DNA of 64,000 nucleotides, taken from Candidatus Brachythrix odensensis. GTDB taxonomy: Bacteria > Chloroflexota > Anaerolineae > J036 > Brachytrichaceae. Numbering within the stretch: the stretch's first letter is position 1; each line of letters opens with the position of its first letter. The notes beneath the pieces are model-generated. The model saw only the letters and a program-made list of their open reading frames with translations. It made no database searches and was not told where the DNA came from. This document shows, in pieces, positions 17,639-28,211 of this stretch. The stretch is from assembly GCA_016714465.1 (NCBI GenBank), contig JADKDT010000008.1, forward strand, positions 124,001 to 188,000, read 5' to 3'. A program made the position numbers and the translations under genes.

Positions 17639-17680
17639 GAGATTGCAATCTCGCGCCGCGAGCGCGGGGATTGCGGTCTC
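17639..17680. repeat. Hairpin between ccdA and the response regulator gene
   Basis: GAGATTGCAATCTCGCGC pairs imperfectly with GCGCGGGGATTGCGGTCTC around CGCGA. A diverged GCGAGATC-subfamily copy, 3' of ccdA and 10 nt upstream of a -10 box. Confidence 0.65.
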
Positions 17681-17702
17681 GCCGGAAGTTTTCGGACGGA
17701 GG

Positions 17703-18358
17703 TCAGCGCGCGAATTCCGAGTACAGTCCAATCAGGCCGATGACGACAAGCAGCGCGCCTGAGATGCGGCCGATCAAGGTGTAGCGGGCGGACAGCCACC
17801 CCGTGAATCGCCGTTGCAGCGGAGCGGCCAGGAGCGGCAGCACCACCAGTGGCCACCCAAATCCGAGCCCGAAGGCCAGGAAGTAGAGCAAGCCCTGGGC
17901 CAGCGTCTCGGAGCTGCCCGCGCCGAGGGCGAACGTCGCGATGATGAGCGGCCCGATGCAGGGGAGTGTCATCGGAGCGAGCAGTGCGCCGTACAGAAAC
18001 GCGGTCGCGCGCGGGTCGCGCAGCACCGGCGATTGGGAGGTCGCAAGACGGGCGAAAGGATTGAGCCCGAGCAGCATCAGAATGCCCAACAGAATGACCA
18101 GACCGTAGATGACCGGAAGCAAGACCGGCAGGATGGACGCGATCGATTGACGCAGGGCGGAAACACGGCGCCAATCAGTAGCATCGTCGTCAGCACACCG
18201 GCCAGCACCAGCACGCCCAACCAAACACTCGGTCTTGATTTGCCGCTTGCATTCGTCCCGGCGAGAAAAGCGATCAGACCCGGATAGAGCGGCAGCATGC
18301 ACACGTTCGTCAGGATGGCGCTGTTACCCAGGACGAAGGCTTCGAGGAGGAATGTCAT
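17703..18358 (-). CDS. ccdA: CcdA/DsbD-type thiol-disulfide transmembrane transporter, one frame break
   Basis: Six-helix membrane protein that moves reducing equivalents from cytoplasmic thioredoxin across the membrane to envelope thioredoxin-like proteins. The N-terminal helix has ILTNVCMLPLYPGLIAF, with the first redox cysteine in the CxxP setting. The second half has MTLPCIGPLIIATFALG, with the second conserved cysteine, again before helix-breaking residues. Near 18160 the frame breaks (GAVF then ALRQSIASILP). The start ATG overlaps the tlpA stop as ATGA, so TlpA is the likely electron acceptor. Total length about 217 matches CcdA rather than three-domain DsbD. Confidence 0.87.
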
Positions 18359-19082
18359 TGCGCGCCGAGTGACTTGACGAGCGCGTTGGCGTCCTCGAAA
18401 CCCGTCAGGAGCTTGGAGACCGAGCCATCCGGTCGGATGACGAAGTGAGGGGTGCTGGGCGGGTTGATGGCGGTGAAGCCAAACGCGTCGACCATCAGCT
18501 TCAACTGCTCCGCGTTCAGAACCGCGAACGGGAAGTTGAGCCCGGCCTTTTCGGCATAGCTGGCGAGGTCAGCGGGTTTGAGGTCCGATTCGACGCTCAA
18601 CCCGATAAAGACAACCTTGTTCGGATCAAGCTTGGCCTGAGCCTCCTTGACATACCGAAGTTGGGTGGCGCAGTTTGAGCACCAGGTCGCCATGTTCTCG
18701 ACAAACACCGTTTTTCCGGGGAAGTCGGCGAGCGTAAAGGTCTTTCCCGTTCGCACATCGGTCAACTTCGTAGTCTGCCAGGCAGGCTTGGCCAACGCCT
18801 CAGTGGGCTTGGCCATCGCCTCGGCGGGCTTGGCCATCGCCTCAGTGGGCTTGGCCATCGCCTCAGTGGGCTTGGCCATCGCCTCAGTGGGCTTGGCCAT
18901 CGCCTCGGTGGGCTTCGCCATCGCCTCGGTGGCCCCGGTCGGTCCATCACGCCGGTGTGGGTTTTCGCGGCTGCGAACCGCCGGGGCTGGGTTCCGGAAC
19001 AGGCGGCAAGACCAAGCATCGCGGCGAAAGCGATTGGGAGCAGAGACAGTTGTGGCCGATTGAAACGATTCGTGTGATCCAT
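18355..19082 (-). CDS. TlpA/ResA-like thioredoxin lipoprotein with heptad repeat spacer, one frame break
   Basis: Envelope thiol reductase. From ATG 19082 a lipoprotein signal is visible: LSLLPIAFAAMLGLAACSG, with Cys as the lipid site. After a frame break near 18960 come seven copies of a TEAMAKP heptapeptide. Then follows a thioredoxin fold: LADFPGKTVFVENMATWCSN with the WCSNC active site, FIGLSVESD, and cis-Pro region NPPSTPHFVIRPDGS. The heptads probably make a helical or extended spacer between lipid anchor and domain (inference). The stop overlaps ccdA. Function: reduction of exported disulfides, for example in cytochrome c maturation. Confidence 0.85.
18785..18931. repeat. Seven tandem 21-bp repeats inside the TlpA gene
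   Basis: Unit GGCTTGGCCATCGCCTCAGT plus G is repeated seven times with few substitutions and codes for TEAMAKP on the minus strand. Unit length is a multiple of three, so copy number can change without a frame shift. Confidence 0.95.
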
Positions 19083-19157
19083 TCGATCGACGTTGCCAGA
19101 TTTCGGTGAACGCGCCCTTCGAGAAGTGTGACGAAAAGATTGCGATCATGAAGCTGT

Positions 19158-19205
19158 CTTGGGCGCGAGACACTCCTGACTTCGCAAGGGGTGTCTCGCG
19201 CCAAG
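19158..19205. repeat. Hairpin between kinase and tlpA genes
   Basis: CTTGGGCGCGAGACAC pairs with GTGTCTCGCGCCAAG around a TTCG-containing loop. It is positioned 3' of the kinase gene and upstream of tlpA, and may end the exporter-kinase transcript. Confidence 0.7.
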
Positions 19206-19221
19206 AAACGGAAGCGCGACG

Positions 19222-20556
19222 CTAGCCTTCAAGCATCATTCTCAGCGTCACATCGGTTCCCCGGCCCGCCTGGCTTTCGATTTTGAGCCGCGCGCCGACC
19301 TCCTCGGCCCGCTCGCGCATCCCGCGCAACCCGAATCGGGCATCATCGAGGCTCTCGAGATCGAACCCAATCCCGTCGTCCGACACTTGGATCTCTACTT
19401 CCGTCGGCGTGGCTTTCAGGCGCAGCACGATCGCGCGGGCCTGGGCGTGCCGGCTGGCATTGGTGAGAGCCTCCTGCGCGATCCGGACGAACGTCTCGGC
19501 CCGGCCGCGATCGAGGCTGGGCTCGGCCCCGATTTGCTCGAAGGTCAGGGATGCGCTGGAGCGCGGGCCGATCTGATCCACCAGACGCTGAAGCGCCGCG
19601 GCGAGCCCCTGTTCCTCAACCAGATTGGCCCGCAGGTCGGTGATCGCGGCGCGGGTGTCGCGCAGACCATGACGCACAACGTCCTCGGCCGTCCGCAAGC
19701 CCTGGCGCGCGCGGGCCGGATCGGCATCGAGAAGCGCGTCTACGGCTTTGAGCTGCACGTCAATGGCGGCCAGGGTATGGGCCAGCGTGTCGTGAAGATC
19801 ACGGGCAATCCGCACGCGCTCGCGGCTGGCAGCCAGCTGCTCGCCGACCCGGGCCTGAGCGGCAAGCTGCTGGTTAGCTTGCCGCAGATGGGCCTGCTCA
19901 CTGCGCAATTGGTCAGCCAGCGTGCCCACAAAAATCGATGTGACCGCAATCACCAGCGCCTGGGCGCTGAACGCGGCCAGATTGAAGCGCAGGAGGGTCA
20001 AGTTAGTGATATCCACCGCGACCAGACCCGCGGCATTCAGCAGGATCGCGAGGGCCGCCCAGCGCAATGATGCGCGACGCCCTCCCAGCCACGAACCCAG
20101 CATGCTTGGGATGAGCGCCAGGAGCAGCGTCACGCCAAAACCCGAGCGCAGAAACACCAGTGGCTGGGGCAGACCGGCCTCAACCGCCGCGCGGCCGCGC
20201 CGCAGGACATCGGCGCCGCCAAAAAAGCCCTCCACCGGAAGGGCGCGGAGCATCGCCTGCAGGACCAGCCCCTCAAGCATCTGGCCAACCAGAATGGCCA
20301 CAAGCAGCGCCGAGATGAAGCGCGCCGTCACCCAGCCACGCCGGGGAGCGATGAAAGTCAGCACGAGCAAGCCCAGCGAAGGCAGCGACGCAAGGGCCAC
20401 CAGGCCAATCACACCCGCATCAAACGCCAGGGTCGCGCTGATCAGGCCCACCACGTCCAGGACCAGACGCAGCCCCAGGCTGACCTGCACCAACCGCAGC
20501 AACGTGGCGAGCGGCGCGCGGCCGGAGGCCGCCTCAGGCGCCATCGACTGACTCAT
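19222..20556 (-). CDS. NarL-family sensor histidine kinase
   Basis: 444 residues: about six membrane helices in residues 15-200, a short coiled coil, HisKA_3 dimerisation with the phospho-histidine in RIARDLHDTLAHTLA, and an HATPase domain with N box EALTNASRHA, DDGIGFD and GLRGMRERAEE. There is no extracytoplasmic sensor domain, so the signal is probably intramembrane or comes from the co-transcribed exporter. It starts 9 nt after the exporter permease gene, as in MacB-like/kinase operons. The likely partner is the NarL regulator at 16932-17615. Confidence 0.92.
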   Translation of the reverse strand: MSQSMAPEAASGRAPLATLLRLVQVSLGLRLVLDVVGLISATLAFDAGVIGLVALASLPSLGLLVLTFIAPRRGWVTARFISALLVAILVGQMLEGLVLQAMLRALPVEGFFGGADVLRRGRAAVEAGLPQPLVFLRSGFGVTLLLALIPSMLGSWLGGRRASLRWAALAILLNAAGLVAVDITNLTLLRFNLAAFSAQALVIAVTSIFVGTLADQLRSEQAHLRQANQQLAAQARVGEQLAASRERVRIARDLHDTLAHTLAAIDVQLKAVDALLDADPARARQGLRTAEDVVRHGLRDTRAAITDLRANLVEEQGLAAALQRLVDQIGPRSSASLTFEQIGAEPSLDRGRAETFVRIAQEALTNASRHAQARAIVLRLKATPTEVEIQVSDDGIGFDLESLDDARFGLRGMRERAEEVGARLKIESQAGRGTDVTLRMMLEG

Positions 20557-20565
20557 GGCTGGAGA

Positions 20566-21773
20566 CTATTCGTAACGCAAAGCGTCCACCGGCACCAGGC
20601 GGCTCGCCCGCCAGGCCGGATAAAGTCCGAAGATAACGCCGATCAGGACCGAAAACCCAAACGACACGATGATCGTGCCGGGCGCAACCACGGGTTTGAC
20701 AAACCCCCGGGACGTTCCCGGCCGCCGCGGAAATCGCCAGGCCAAATCCGACGCCGATCAGGCCCGCGACCGCGCTCACCGTGAGGGCCTCAACCAAAAA
20801 CTGGCTCAGGATGTTAATACGTCGCGCGCCCAGGGCCTTGCGCACCCCGATCTCGCGAGTGCGCTCGGTCACACTGACCAGCATGATGTTCATGATCCCG
20901 ATGCCGCCCACCAAAAGCGAGATTGCGCCGACGGCCCCAAGAAAGATGGTCAGGAACGTGGCGATGGATTCGAGATTGCTGGCAATTTCAGCCTGGTCAA
21001 CGAGGCGGAAATCATCCGCCTGGGCGTCACCCAGATTGTGTTGCGCGCGCAAAACCGCCGTGATGTCGGCTTTGACGGCCTCAGCCTTGGCCGTCTGGCT
21101 AGTCTCGATGTAGATGTTCGAAACCGACTTCAAGCCCGTCGCCCGGCGCACAAACAGCTTTTCCTGCGCGACGGTAAGCGGCACATAGATCACATCGTCG
21201 GGGTTGGACGGACCGAAGCCGCCCTTCTTGTCAGCCACGCCAGCCACCCGAAAGGGGACATTATCAATCAGCACCGTTTGCCCAACCGCGCCACCGGCCG
21301 GAAATAGCACATCCGCCACCGTGGCGCCCATGATCGCGTCGCGCGCGCAGATCGATTTCCTGCTGAGTGAACACGGCCCCATCGCTCAGGGGTGATGCTG
21401 CGAATGATGAATACATCGGGGTCGCCGGGGAAGCCGTGCTGCGCTGATAGATGCCAGCCGCGGCCCGCGAGTTGCCCCGAACTTCCGGCACGACCCGCTC
21501 CGCGCCGGGCACGCTGAGCGGATCTGACAGCGCCGCGACATCGTTATTCGTAAGCCGCGCGGCGGTATTTCGGCCATCGGTCGAGATGGTCAGCAAATTG
21601 CTGCCCAGGCTGCTCACCCGCGAGGTGATGCCGCTCGAAACGCCAGCTCCGATCGACAGGAGTGAAACGACCGAGGCCACCCCGATGATGACGCCAAGCA
21701 TGGTCAGGATGGTGCGCAGCTTGTTGCTCGCAAGGCTTTCGAGCGCAGTGCGGATGGTTTCAAAGATGTTCAT
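20566..21773 (-). CDS. MacB/FtsX-type ABC transporter permease, two frame breaks
   Basis: Permease of a MacB-type mechanotransmission ABC system, about 400 residues. It begins MNIFETIRTALESLASNKLR with the first helix TMLGVIIGVASVVSLLSIG, a periplasmic domain rich in beta-strands, then three C-terminal helices: LGAVGAISLLVGGIGIMNIM, the FtsX motif TERTREIGVRKALGARR, and, after a break near 20700, VSFGFSVLIGVIFGLYPAWR and the ending DALRYE. Breaks lie near 21350 (DLRAR/DAIMGAT) and 20700. It is flanked by its ATPase (13 nt) and the sensor kinase (9 nt). Confidence 0.9.
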
Positions 21774-21786
21774 GCGTGAAGCCTCG

Positions 21787-22464
21787 CTATTTGCGGATGT
21801 CGCTCTCGATGCGACCGTCGCGGATGGCCACAATTCGTTTGGCATGACCGGCCACACTTGGATCATGGGTGACCAGCACAACCGTGATGCCGCGCTCGCG
21901 TTGGAGTGTCTCGAACAAAGCGAGGATCTCAGATCCGGTCCGGCTGTCGAGGGCGCCGGTCGGTTCGTCAGCCAGGATCATCGTGGGCCGCGTGACGAGC
22001 GCGCGCGCGATGGCCACGCGCTGCTGTTGCCCCCCCGACAGCTCAGTGGGCCGGTGGCGCAGCCGGTCTCCCAGTCCGACCGCCGTCAGGGCATCAACCG
22101 AGCGCTTATGCCGCTCGCCGCCGCCCATACCGGCGTACCGAAGGGGCAGCTCGACGTTGCGCAGGGCCGTGGCCTTGCCCAGCAGATTGAACTGCTGAAA
22201 GACAAAGCCGATGTTTTGGTTTCGGGCGGCCGCAAGCTGATCGTCGCCAAACTTGCTCACGTCCTTGCCGTTCAGGTTGTAGGCGCCGGACGTCGGCACG
22301 TCCAGACACCCCAGAATGTTCATCAGGGTGCTCTTGCCGCTACCGGACGGGCCGATGATGGCGACAAATTCGCCATCCTCGATCTTGAGATCGACGCCGT
22401 CGAGGGCATGCACGACTTCCACACCCATCTTATAGGACTTTTTGATGTCTTTGAGTTCAATCAT
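21787..22464 (-). CDS. MacB-like ABC transporter ATP-binding protein
   Basis: 225-residue LolD/MacB-type ATPase. Walker A is IGPSGSGKSTLMNILG, the Q loop is FVFQQFNLL, the signature is LSGGQQQRVAIARAL, and Walker B with catalytic Glu is MILADEPTGALD; the H loop is VLVTHD. All residues for ATP hydrolysis are present. The LGCLD.PTSG context after Walker A is the MacB subfamily. It works with the permease downstream and the membrane-fusion protein upstream. Confidence 0.96.
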   Translation of the reverse strand: MIELKDIKKSYKMGVEVVHALDGVDLKIEDGEFVAIIGPSGSGKSTLMNILGCLDVPTSGAYNLNGKDVSKFGDDQLAAARNQNIGFVFQQFNLLGKATALRNVELPLRYAGMGGGERHKRSVDALTAVGLGDRLRHRPTELSGGQQQRVAIARALVTRPTMILADEPTGALDSRTGSEILALFETLQRERGITVVLVTHDPSVAGHAKRIVAIRDGRIESDIRK

Positions 22465-22536
22465 AGTGGGCTGCTCGGGTCGATTCGAAATCTGCCTTCC
22501 CCTGGCGAGCTCCGAGTCGCATGAGCGAGTGACAAC

Positions 22537-24185
22537 CTACGGATTCGGCCCGCCACCGCCGCCTGGAAAGCCGCCGCCGCCGCCAAGACCTGGAATGGCG
22601 ACACCGGGTTGCTGCTGGCCGCCAGCCGGCGCCGCCGTGGTGGCGGCGATCTCAACCTGGTCGCCCGCCGCCAGTCCGCTCCGAATCTCCGTAAGGGTTG
22701 TGCCGCGCAGACCAATTTCGACCGTTACGGTTTCGGTCGTCCCGTCCGCCTTGACCCGCTTGACGACGCTGCTGCGGGTCGCCCGATCGAGCGATACCGC
22801 CCGGTTTGGGACCACCAGCACGTCACTTGCGCCCCCGATGATGACCTCGGACGTGCCGCTCATTCCAAGCAGGAAATTGGGCCGCGCGAAACCAGCCGCG
22901 AGGCCGCCGGCAGCGCCGGCCCCCGCCGGGCGTTGTCCGCCAGCGCCGGGGCCCGGACCTCTGGCGCCCGTGACATTTGTGCCCGTCACCACCGCCCCGC
23001 CGGCCGCTCCGGTTCCGGTAATGATCGCGCCACCTGGCGGTAGCGCGCCGCCCGCGCCGAGCCGCGCAGCAGCGGCGTCGAACCGAGGCGAACCTTGAAC
23101 GTCACAACGTTGGCTGAGGCGGTCGCGGCCGGAGCGATCGCTTCAACCGTCGCCGAAATGGGAATCTGGGCAAAGGCCTGCAGGGTCACCCGGGCGGGCA
23201 TGCCAACCCGCAGGTTGCCGATATCGGCCTCGTCAACGTCAATCTCAAAGTACGGCCGAGCCGTATCGGATACCTCGAAGGCCGTCTGTCCGCCGCCCGC
23301 ATAGTCGCCCGGGTCAAAATTGACCTTGGTCACGACCCCGTCAAATGGCGCGGCCACGGTCGACAACTTCACGTTGGTCTCGGCCTGCTGCCAGGCAATA
23401 TAGGCCTGGTCCACCTTGGCCCGGGCCTGGGCGATGGATTCCGGCGCAATGGGCGCCATCAGGCCGTCGAGCTTGGCCTGAGCCGATGCGATCTGCGCAT
23501 TGGCCGATGCGAACTGGCTGTTGGCTGGCTTTTCGTAGGCCTTGTCGAGATTCGCCTTGGCCGCTTGCCAGGTGTTCGTCGCCTGCTCCAACGTTACCGC
23601 GGCGGCCGAGCCAACGATGCCGGCCGGGTTTCGCCGAAACTGCTGGTCATAGCCCGCCTGCGCGGATCTCAGCGATGCGTCCGCATTTGCCAGTGTCGCC
23701 TTGAGATTGGCCACCTCGTTATCGCTGGGTGCCTTAAAGAGATCGTTGTAGGCGGCTTTGGCGCTATTCAGGGCCGCTTCGGCCGACTTCACATCGTAGC
23801 TGTTAGCACCCTTGATTGTCTGGCTGTAGGACGCCTGGGCGCTCACGTAGTTGTAATACTGCGATTGGGCGGTCAGCACCAGATCGGACGTATCCAGCGA
23901 GCCGAGGGGCTGGCCAGACTTCACCGCTTCGCCTTCTTTTACCGTAATCGTGATCACGGTTCCCGAGCGCGGAAAGACCAGCGAGGCTGCGCCGCGGGGC
24001 GTGATCTTGCCCGTCGCGACGATCTTGTTCTCGATTGCGCCCTTATCCACGGTGTAGCGCGTTGCGGCCGGGCGCGCGGTCTGCGCCGCAGCTGCGTTGC
24101 CGCCCCCGAAAGGCGAGTTGGCGCAAGCGGACAAAAGCAAAGCGCCAGCGGCCACGGCGCCAGCGAGACGATGTATACGACGCAT
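22537..24185 (-). CDS. MacA-like membrane-fusion (periplasmic adaptor) lipoprotein, one frame break
   Basis: Adaptor of the exporter. N-terminal lipoprotein signal AGAVAAGALLLSACA, biotinyl-lipoyl half motif (VFPRSGTVITITVKEGEAVK), a long helical hairpin of about 200 residues (ASYSQTIKGANSYDVKSAEA onwards), the second lipoyl half (VAAPFDGVVTKVNFDPGDY) and a beta-barrel domain. Near 23060 the frame breaks inside a Gly/Pro-rich segment; the next frame carries LLGMSGTSEVIIGGASDVLV and the membrane-proximal domain, ending in a Gly/Pro tail. GGAGGAAAAATG is a strong start. The Gly/Pro-rich insertion is unusual for MacA. Confidence 0.88.
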
Positions 24186-24454
24186 TTTTCCTCCAGGAAT
24201 CCGAGAGACCAGCCTTGACTGATCCGACGGACCATCTTAGGGTGGCCCCGCGCGGCGACCCAGTGACCGGAGTCATGGATTGCTGAGGGGACGGTGAGAA
24301 CCCATGTTCTCAAAACCGACATGGGCCGGCTGAGACAACGCAAGTCGGTTTGGGAAACGGGTAGCATAGGGTTTGCGCGCAGGGAACTGCGCGCGCCCGT
24401 CGGCTGATGGCGTCGCCGCTTTTGCGGCATCGCCGCCGGCTTCATCGAGGAAAA
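24186..24454. promoter_or_regulatory. Divergent macA/fadN intergenic region with nested palindromes
   Basis: 269 bp. GAGAACCCATGTTCTC (24296-24311) is a 6-4-6 palindrome. AAACCGAC (24313-24320) and GTCGGTTT (24344-24351) form an inverted repeat. CCCATGT / ACATGGG also pair. GCGCGCAG-GGAA-CTGCGCGC (24375-24394) is a GNRA-loop hairpin in the fadN leader. Candidate operators or RNA structure; no regulator identified. Confidence 0.45.
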
Positions 24455-26831
24455 ATGCGCATTCAAAAAGCAGTGGTCATTGGCGCGGGAACAATGGGAG
24501 GCGGCATTGCCGCGCTCATCGCCGGCGCCGGAATCCCAGTCACCTTGCTCGACATCCCCGCCCCCGAAGGCGCCGATCGAAACGCCATCGTCAAGACACT
24601 CTGGGATCGCCAGGTCAAGGCCAGTCCGGCCGCGCTCGTCTCACCAGACGCCGCGCGCCTGGTCACACTTGGCAACACCGACGACAACTTCGACGCGGTC
24701 AAGGACGCGGACTGGATCATCGAAGTCATTCTCGAACAGCTCGCTCCCAAGCAAGCCCTCATGGCCCGGATCGAGGCCTTTCGCAAGCCTGATTCGATCG
24801 TGACCTCCAACACATCGGGCATCCCCATTCACCGGATCGGCGAGGGCCGCTCGGCGGACTTCCAATCACACTTTCTGGGCACCCACTTCTTCAACCCGCC
24901 GCGCTATCTCAAACTGCTCGAAATCATCCCAACGCCCGACACCGCCCCATCGGTCGTCGCCTTCATGAAGGACTTTGGCGGACGGGCCCTGGGCAAAGGC
25001 GTTGTGGTGTGCAAAGACACGCCGGGCTTCATCGCCAACCGAATCGGGATGTATATCGGCCAGGCCCGGATGGTCGCCGCAATCGAAAACGACTACACCG
25101 TCGAGGAAGTCGACGCGCTGACCGGCCCGCTGATCGGACTGCCCAAGACCGCGACGTTCCGCCTCGCGGACCTGGTCGGCCTTGACGTGCACACCCATGT
25201 GCTGCGCAACCAGTATGAGGCTCTGGTCGATGATGAAGAGCGTCCGTTGTTCCGGATCCCTGCCCCGCTCCAGAAACTCATTGACGCCCAGGCGCTCGGG
25301 AACAAAAGCGGGGCCGGTTTCTACAAGACGATCAAGAAGCCGACTGGCGAGAAGGAATTCTGGGTGCTTGACCTCAAGACCGGCGAGTACGCCCCGCCGG
25401 GAAAGCCGCGCTTCGACCTGTATGGCCAGGTGCGCGACATCGACGATCTGGGCGCGCGCATGCGGGCAATCTTCGAGCACGGCGCCGGCGACCGGGGTGG
25501 CGAGTTCATCATCAGCACAACCCTGGCCATCTGTGCCTATGCCGGGAGGCGGGTGCCCGAGATCGCCGACAGCATCATCGAGATCGACAACGCCATGCGC
25601 TGGGGCTTCAACGCCGAGGCTGGCCCCTTCGAGACCTGGGACGCGCTTGGGGTGGCCAAGGCCGCAGCCGAGATGCGCGCCCGCGACATCGCCGTGCCGG
25701 CCTGGGTCGACGAGATGCTGGCCGCCGGGCACACGTCCTTCTTCCAGCGCGATGGAACGCGTGTCATCGGCGCGTGGGACCCCGTCGGCAAAACGTATGC
25801 GCCCATCGAGCGCCCCGCCCTGCGCCTGGCGCTCAAGGAACTGGCCGGCACGCCCCGCGAGCTCAAACGGAATGCCTCTGCCAGCGTCCTCGACCTGGGC
25901 GATGGGGTCCTATGCCTTGAGCTGCATAGCAAGGGAAATACGTTGGATGTCTCGACCGACGAGATGGCCCGGACGGCCCTCGACCTGCTCGGCGGCAACG
26001 CCTATCGGGCGATGGTTGTCGCCAACCAGGGCAAGGATTTCTGTCTCGGCGCGAACATCGGGCTCTTTCTGATGGCCATCGCCTCAGGCGGGATCGGCGC
26101 GATTGACAAGGCGGCCAAGAGCCTTCAGGATTTGTTGATGGCTTTCCGGTTTGCCCCCAAGCCGGTCGTCGCCGCGCCCTTCCAGCGCGCATTTGGCGGC
26201 GGGGCAGAACTCTCCATGAGCGGCGCCCGGATGGTCGCGGCAATGGAAACCTACATGGGCCTGGTCGAAGTCGGGGTTGGGATTATCCCGGCCGGCGGCG
26301 GGTGCAAGGGAGCTGATCCGGCGCAACGTCTCGCCCCATGTCGCCGATGGGAGCGATCCGGTCCCCCACCTGGCCAAGGTCTTTGAGACCATCGCATTCG
26401 CCAGGGTCAGCGAGAGCGCCCGGATTGCCCGCGAGCGCGGGTTCATCGGCGAGTCCGATGTGATTGTGCTGAATGACCTGGATCTGGTCGGGCACGCCAA
26501 ACGGCAGGCGATCGCACTGGCCGAGGGCGGCTACACGCCGCCCGATCCAAACGCGCGCTCGGTCTACGCGATCGGCCAGCGCGGCAAGGCCGTTCTACAG
26601 TCGGCGATCGAGCACTATCGCTGGGGCAAGTACATCTCCGCCCACGACGCGCTGATCGCGCAAAAGCTCGCCCATGTGTTGTGTGGGGGCGATCTGAGCG
26701 TGCCACAATGGGCGCCCGAGCAGTACCTGCTCGACCTCGAACGCGAGGCCTTTTGCTCCCTGCTGGGCGAAAAGAAGACCCAGGAACGAATCGCCTTCAT
26801 GCTCAAGAACAACAAGCCGCTGCGCAACTAA
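24455..26831 (+). CDS. fadN: FadN-type 3-hydroxyacyl-CoA dehydrogenase / enoyl-CoA hydratase fusion, one frame break
   Basis: About 791-residue bifunctional beta-oxidation enzyme. The dehydrogenase comes first (NAD motif VIGAGTMGGGIAALIAGAG; catalytic region GTHFFNPPRYLKLLEIIP; DTPGFIANRIG), then the hydratase/isomerase fold (VANQGKDFCLGANIGLF, FGGGAELSMSGARMVAA). This order is that of Bacillus FadN, the reverse of E. coli FadB. An extra G near 26310 (GCAAGGGAGCTG) breaks the frame between GIIPAGGGCK and ELIRRNVSPHV. GAGGAAAA precedes ATG 24455, preferred over ATG 24407. fadA lies downstream. Confidence 0.93.
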
Positions 26832-26841
26832 GGATTACCTG

Positions 26842-26909
26842 CAAAGCATCTTTTCGGAGTGGATGTCCTCCGGCTGCGCCGGGGGACATCCACTCCGGAA
26901 GATGCTTTG
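26842..26909. repeat. Very long hairpin between fadN and fadA
   Basis: CAAAGCATCTTTTCGGAGTG... pairs with ...CACTCCGGAAGATGCTTTG around a CCGGC-TGC-GCCGG apex, 32-bp near-perfect stem. It begins 11 nt after the fadN stop and ends 40 nt before the fadA ATG, inside what should be one operon. Confidence 0.85.
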
Positions 26910-26949
26910 AAGGAATTAAGGCCGCAACAAAGGGCAGAGGAATACCAAC

Positions 26950-28134
<1,185 letters not shown>

Positions 28135-28140
28135 AAAAGC

Positions 28141-28187
28141 GCGGCGCGCAATCGCCCCCGGCTTGGCCGGGGGCGATTGCGCGCCGC
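28141..28187. repeat. Perfect long-stem hairpin 3' of fadA
   Basis: GCGGCGCGCAATCGCCCCCG pairs perfectly with its complement around TTG. It begins 7 nt after the fadA stop and ends 9 nt before a TACAAT box. Confidence 0.85.
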
Positions 28188-28196
28188 TTCACTGGA

Positions 28197-28202
28197 TACA
28201 AT
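28197..28202 (+). promoter_or_regulatory. -10 box (TACAAT) of the ATP-grasp gene
   Basis: TACAAT, 9 nt, then ATG 28212. The right arm of the hairpin fills the -35 region. Confidence 0.5.
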
Positions 28203-28211
28203 TCCTCGGCC

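Noticed and set aside
18785..18931. CRISPR-like array of seven 21-bp direct repeats
   Set aside because: There are no spacers: units abut and encode an in-frame heptapeptide within the TlpA gene.
24407..24454. Upstream ATG for fadN
   Set aside because: ATG 24455 has GAGGAAAA directly before it and matches the homologous N-terminus; the extra 16 residues are Arg/His-rich and unlike the family.
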